From: Betaproteobacteria bacterium | GTDB lineage: Bacteria > Acidobacteriota > Terriglobia > Acidiferrales > UBA7541 | Direction of reading: 5' to 3' | Length of the DNA stretch: 64,000 nt | Assembly (NCBI GenBank): GCA_903970165.1 | Contig: CAJCHZ010000052.1 | Span: 62,001-126,000 of the forward strand | Shown here: positions 61,092 to 64,000 of the stretch, one piece after another | Layout of the letters: each line of letters starts with the position of its first letter | How positions within the stretch are numbered: position 1 is the stretch's first letter | The notes under the pieces: generated by a model | Told to the model about the DNA's origin: nothing | Databases searched by the model: none | Seen by the model: only the letters and a program-made list of their open reading frames with translations | Translations under genes and position numbers: made by a program

Positions 61092-62324
61092 TTATTCGAC
61101 GATGATGCGGAGGAATTTTTTCTTGCCAGCGCGCAGGAGAAATTCTGCCGGTTTGCTCAGGTCCACTTCTTTGCGAGCGTCGTCAATGCGGACGCCGTCG
61201 ATTTCTACGCCACCTTGTTCGATTAGACGGATGGCTTCGCTTTTTGAGGGGACGAGTTTCACTTCCGCGAGCAAAGCCACGAGCTTTTTTGCGGGACCTT
61301 GCGGGATGCGCTCGACTTCGGATTCGTCGGGGGCTTGGCGGTCTCGGAAGACGCGTTGGAAATTTTCGGCGGCCTTGCGGGCGCCTTCTTCGCCATGGAA
61401 GCCTGCGATGACTTCCTCGGCAAGGCGCATTTTTACGTCCATGGGATGGGCTGAACCGCCGGCGACATTCCTTTTGAGCGCGGCAATTTCGTCCGGTGTG
61501 CGGTCCGTAACCAAGTCGTAGTACGTCCACATCAAATCGTCGGGGATGGACATGAGCTTACCGAAAATCTCTGCGGGAAGCTCGCTGATGCCTATGTAGT
61601 TGCCAAGGCTCTTGGACATTTTGCGCTGGCCATCAAGACCGACAAGGATTGGCATGGTGAGAGCGACTTCGCCCGGTAACCCATAGGCGCGCTGTATGTC
61701 GCGGTGAACGAGAAGATTGAATTTTTGCTCCGTCGCGCCGATTTCGACGTCGGATTTGAGAGCGACGGCGTCGTAGGCGGTGAGAAGAGGGTAGAGCAGT
61801 TCATGGACGGAGATGGGCTGGCTGTTTGCCAAGCGCGAACGAAAATCCTCGCGTTCGAGCATGCGGGCGAGGCTGTAGTGGCCACAAATGCGGACGACTT
61901 CCTGGCTGGTTAGTTTGTCGAGCCATTCGCTGTTGAAGCGGACTTCGGTTTTGTCACGGTCGAGGATTTTGAAGACTTGCGCGAGATAGGTTTTGGCGTT
62001 GACGTTCACTTCGTCGCGGGAGAGAGGCGGACGCGTTTCGGAGCGGCCAGTGGGATCGCCAATCATCGCGGAAAAATCGCCGATCAGGAAAATGGCGGTG
62101 TGGCCGAGGTCCTGGAAATGTTTTAGTTTGCGAAGTACAACCGTGTGGCCGAGATGGATGTCGGGAGCGGTGGGATCCACGCCGAGATAGACGCGCAGGG
62201 GCGTGCCGGTCTTTTGCGAGTTCTCGAGTTTCGCCTTGAGTTCGGCTTCGGGAATGATTTCCGCTGCGCCCTTTTTCAGGTAGGCGAGCTGCTCTTCGAC
62301 GGGTCTGAAATGTGTTTGGCTCAT
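61092..62324 (-). CDS. tyrS: Tyrosyl-tRNA synthetase
   Basis: The protein has 410 residues and the class I synthetase motifs HIGH (here HLGH in PDIHLGHTVVL) and KMSKS (GQRKMSKSLGN). The block FLIGDFSAMIGDPTGRSE is typical of TyrS, and a C-terminal S4 RNA-binding domain (about 345-410; SKSEAIRLIEQGGVEIDG) completes it. The ATG at 62324 is chosen because the longer frame to 62432 has no tRNA-synthetase character. purN lies upstream on the same strand. Confidence 0.96.
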   Translation of the reverse strand: MSQTHFRPVEEQLAYLKKGAAEIIPEAELKAKLENSQKTGTPLRVYLGVDPTAPDIHLGHTVVLRKLKHFQDLGHTAIFLIGDFSAMIGDPTGRSETRPPLSRDEVNVNAKTYLAQVFKILDRDKTEVRFNSEWLDKLTSQEVVRICGHYSLARMLEREDFRSRLANSQPISVHELLYPLLTAYDAVALKSDVEIGATEQKFNLLVHRDIQRAYGLPGEVALTMPILVGLDGQRKMSKSLGNYIGISELPAEIFGKLMSIPDDLMWTYYDLVTDRTPDEIAALKRNVAGGSAHPMDVKMRLAEEVIAGFHGEEGARKAAENFQRVFRDRQAPDESEVERIPQGPAKKLVALLAEVKLVPSKSEAIRLIEQGGVEIDGVRIDDARKEVDLSKPAEFLLRAGKKKFLRIIVE

Positions 62325-62441
62325 GATTCGAGTGCTTGCCGTCCGTTTGCGATTTGCCAAGAAGACACCGCCTGAAGGCGAGCCCTCCAAGATAAAGTCC
62401 TTCGGGGCCAGGAAGCCTGGCCCTGAAGGCACGCCAAGGGT

Positions 62442-63062
62442 CTACATCGACCGACCGTTTGTATGCAGTACGCGGCGGCCTTCGATTTTGTATCGCCCTT
62501 CGAGCACAATTCGAACGGCTTCGGAATAGATTTTGTGTTCCTCCTGCAAGATTTTCGCGGACAGCGAGTCCTCGGTGTCGTCGTCATTCACGGGGACGAC
62601 GGCCTGGAGCACGATGGGGCCCGCGTCGAGGTTTTCATCCACGAAGTGGACCGTGCATCCGGCGAATTTTACGCCGTATTCCAGGGCCTGGCGTTGCGAC
62701 TCCAAGCCCGGGAAGGATGGGAGCAGGGACGGGTGAATATTCAGGATGCCATTGGGGAATGCGCCGACGAAATAGGGCGAGAGGAGCCTCATGTAGCCGG
62801 CGAGGCAGACGAGGTCGACTTTGTGCTCGTTGAGGACCGCCACAACCTCGCGGTCATACGTTTCGCGCTCCAAACCTTTGGAAGGGATTGCACGCGCGGG
62901 GATGTTGCGGGATTTGGCGCGGTCCAGGCCGGGGGCGCCTTCGCGGTTGCTGAGGACGATGGCGATTTCGGCGTTGGGGATGCGGTTGGCGGTGATGCTA
63001 TCGGCTAGGGCTTCGAAGTTGGAGCCGCGACCGCTTAAGAGCACGCCTAGGCGCTTGTTCAT
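62442..63062 (-). CDS. purN: Phosphoribosylglycinamide formyltransferase
   Basis: PurN transfers the formyl group of 10-formyltetrahydrofolate to GAR in purine synthesis. The 206-residue protein shows the glycine-rich LGVLLSGRGSNFEALA, the catalytic NIHPSLLPSFPG (Asn and His) and HFVDENLDAGPI (Asp). AGYMRLLS is also typical. Length and motifs are normal. The gap of 117 bases to tyrS lacks coding character. A GC-rich repeat lies about 150 bases upstream of its start. Confidence 0.95.
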   Translation of the reverse strand: MNKRLGVLLSGRGSNFEALADSITANRIPNAEIAIVLSNREGAPGLDRAKSRNIPARAIPSKGLERETYDREVVAVLNEHKVDLVCLAGYMRLLSPYFVGAFPNGILNIHPSLLPSFPGLESQRQALEYGVKFAGCTVHFVDENLDAGPIVLQAVVPVNDDDTEDSLSAKILQEEHKIYSEAVRIVLEGRYKIEGRRVLHTNGRSM

Positions 63063-63210
63063 GGATGAAAAACGTTAGCATAGTCGGGGGTTCGGGCAAA
63101 ACTCGCGGCGGAAAAAAAAAAGAATTTACGCAGAGTTCGCAGGGTGCACGGAGAGTCGGGTGGCGGGGATGGAGTGGGCGCGCTAGAATGCCGGGGCTGC
63201 GGAAAAGACC

Positions 63211-63233
63211 GGCACGGCGTGCCGTGCCCCTAC
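63211..63233. repeat. GC-rich dispersed palindromic repeat (copy D)
   Basis: GGCACGGCGTGCCGTGCCCC, followed by TAC, contains overlapping inverted repeats. It matches copies at 19374 and 54141 and lies between the divergent purN and M28 peptidase genes. Confidence 0.5.
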
Positions 63234-63260
63234 GAGAGACTTGTTGGGAAAGCGGGCGCG

Positions 63261-64000
63261 ATGAAACGAATTGGGATTTTTGGGGTGGTGAGTTTGTTGT
63301 GGGTTGGCTTGGCGGGGGCGCAGACGGGCGCGCCGGGTGGGGCAAAGAGTGCGGCTGGGACTGCGGGGACGCATGATCCGGCGGAGCCGTTGAAGGCGGC
63401 GCCGAAGCCGAAGATTTTGGCGCGGCCGGCGGGGGCGATTGCGCGCGCGTCGATCAATGAGAAGACGATGCGCGAGATTATTCGCGAGCAGGTGAGCTGC
63501 GGGACGCGGTTGACGCTTTCTTCGTGGAGCGATCCGAAGCGCGGGATCGGGTGCGGGCGCGATTTTATTGTGCCGCGGTTTAACGAGATTGCGAAGGAGT
63601 CGGGCGGGAAGCTCGAAATTGTGGTGGATAAGTTTGAGTCGAAGTCCGAGCGGACAGGGCCGAATCCCGTGCATCTAGAAAATGTGTATGGGATTTTGAA
63701 AGGGTCGGAGCCGAGCCTGGCGAAGAATGTTTTTATCGTGGTGGGGGATTTTGATTCGCGGCCTTCGAATGTGATGGATGCGGAGGCGGACGCACCGGGG
63801 GCCGATGACGATTCGTCGGGTGTGGCGGTGGTGCTGGAGTCGGCACGGTTGTTGAGCAAGGCGGCTGCGGCAGGGCATGGCGGACGGGCGACGGTTTTGT
63901 TTGGGGCGCTTTCGGGCGAAGAGCAGGGACTTTTGGGCGCGTACCGGTTGCTGGAGTGGACGAAGGAGCAGGGGTACACGGTGGGCGCGATGATGGACAA
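63261..64000 (+). CDS. M28 family metallopeptidase, partial at window edge
   Basis: The ATG at 63261 begins a secreted protein (signal peptide ending near AGAQT) whose frame stays open to the right edge, at least 246 residues. It resembles the M28 aminopeptidase family. The metal-site blocks VVGDFDSRPS, APGADDDSSGVAVVLE and FGALSGEEQGLLGAY are in order. The first block has Asp where many members have His (GHxDS), which I believe also occurs in a known subfamily. The linker before the domain is Ala/Pro/Lys-rich. The rest of the gene, with the last ligands, is beyond the window. Confidence 0.82.
   Translation, partial: MKRIGIFGVVSLLWVGLAGAQTGAPGGAKSAAGTAGTHDPAEPLKAAPKPKILARPAGAIARASINEKTMREIIREQVSCGTRLTLSSWSDPKRGIGCGRDFIVPRFNEIAKESGGKLEIVVDKFESKSERTGPNPVHLENVYGILKGSEPSLAKNVFIVVGDFDSRPSNVMDAEADAPGADDDSSGVAVVLESARLLSKAAAAGHGGRATVLFGALSGEEQGLLGAYRLLEWTKEQGYTVGAMMD

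Noticed and set aside
1..64000. CRISPR arrays, rRNA genes, complete insertion sequences or prophage genes
   Set aside because: No regularly spaced repeats, rRNA-like sequence, transposase or phage structural genes were recognised anywhere in the window.
63261..64000. Asp in place of His in the first metal motif of the M28 peptidase as a sign of inactivity
   Set aside because: The GDxDS form, as I recall it, occurs in a recognised M28 subfamily, and the other ligands visible here are intact, so this is probably normal variation.

Overview
The window looks like chromosomal DNA of a soil or sediment member of the Acidobacteriota (Terriglobia/Koribacter-like). This is an inference from gene style. 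There are secreted S9 prolyl-oligopeptidase-type peptidases, TonB receptors with an N-terminal carboxypeptidase-regulatory-like domain, a GH13 and CBM9-like pair, GC-rich palindromic repeats, and many conserved secreted or membrane proteins of unknown function. Housekeeping anchors are gatB, panB/panC, tyrS, purN, a deoxynucleoside kinase and tRNA-Asn.

Layout. 0.1-7 kb: glutathione peroxidase, a sodium/solute symporter, a GH13 enzyme with a CBM9-like protein, and an enoyl-CoA hydratase-family enzyme. 7.1-14.3 kb: a vitamin B12 acquisition locus with a short cobalamin riboswitch plus terminator before btuF-btuC-btuD, a second, long cobalamin riboswitch before a TonB receptor (BtuB-like), then a DUF71 ATP-pyrophosphatase and a DUF6580-like membrane protein joined by 4-base overlaps or short gaps. 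14.3-19 kb: gatB, a peroxiredoxin, and panC, dinB-like and panB on the minus strand. 19.4-22.8 kb: a three-gene minus-strand operon of circularly permuted ATP-grasp, alpha-E and transglutaminase proteins. 23.4-24.7 kb: two decayed genes. 24.9-33.4 kb: an S9 peptidase facing a five-gene minus-strand operon (SBP-vWA lipoprotein, membrane-anchored SBP, PspA/ESCRT-III-like protein, membrane coiled-coil protein, AAA+ ATPase).

33.4-44.2 kb is an accessory, decaying region of small genes. At least four genes are broken by frameshifts, one of them by a 7-bp tandem duplication. It also holds a tyrosine-recombinase remnant next to tRNA-Asn and an AbiE toxin-antitoxin pair whose toxin gene carries an internal stop. 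Inside it sits a gene that is otherwise intact: a membrane-anchored peroxiredoxin with an in-frame UGA exactly where the catalytic cysteine belongs and a strong hairpin just after it, so a probable selenoprotein.

44.2-64 kb returns to core-type genes: a GGDEF-EAL protein with tandem OB-like sensor repeats, a second S9 peptidase, a beta-propeller protein, a deoxynucleoside kinase, a lytic transglycosylase, a degenerate GGDEF protein, a ROK kinase, an ArsR/SRPBCC pair with a nested-palindrome operator, a glycosylasparaginase, an L-2-hydroxyglutarate oxidase-like enzyme, tyrS, purN, and an M28 peptidase running off the right edge.

The most interesting items are the putative selenocysteine peroxiredoxin (38.6-39.4 kb), the PspA/AAA+/dual-SBP/vWA envelope module (27.0-33.4 kb), and the B12 locus with its unassigned DUF6580-like membrane protein (13.7-14.3 kb). 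Nothing here was checked against a database. Family names come from recognised motifs and overall sequence character.
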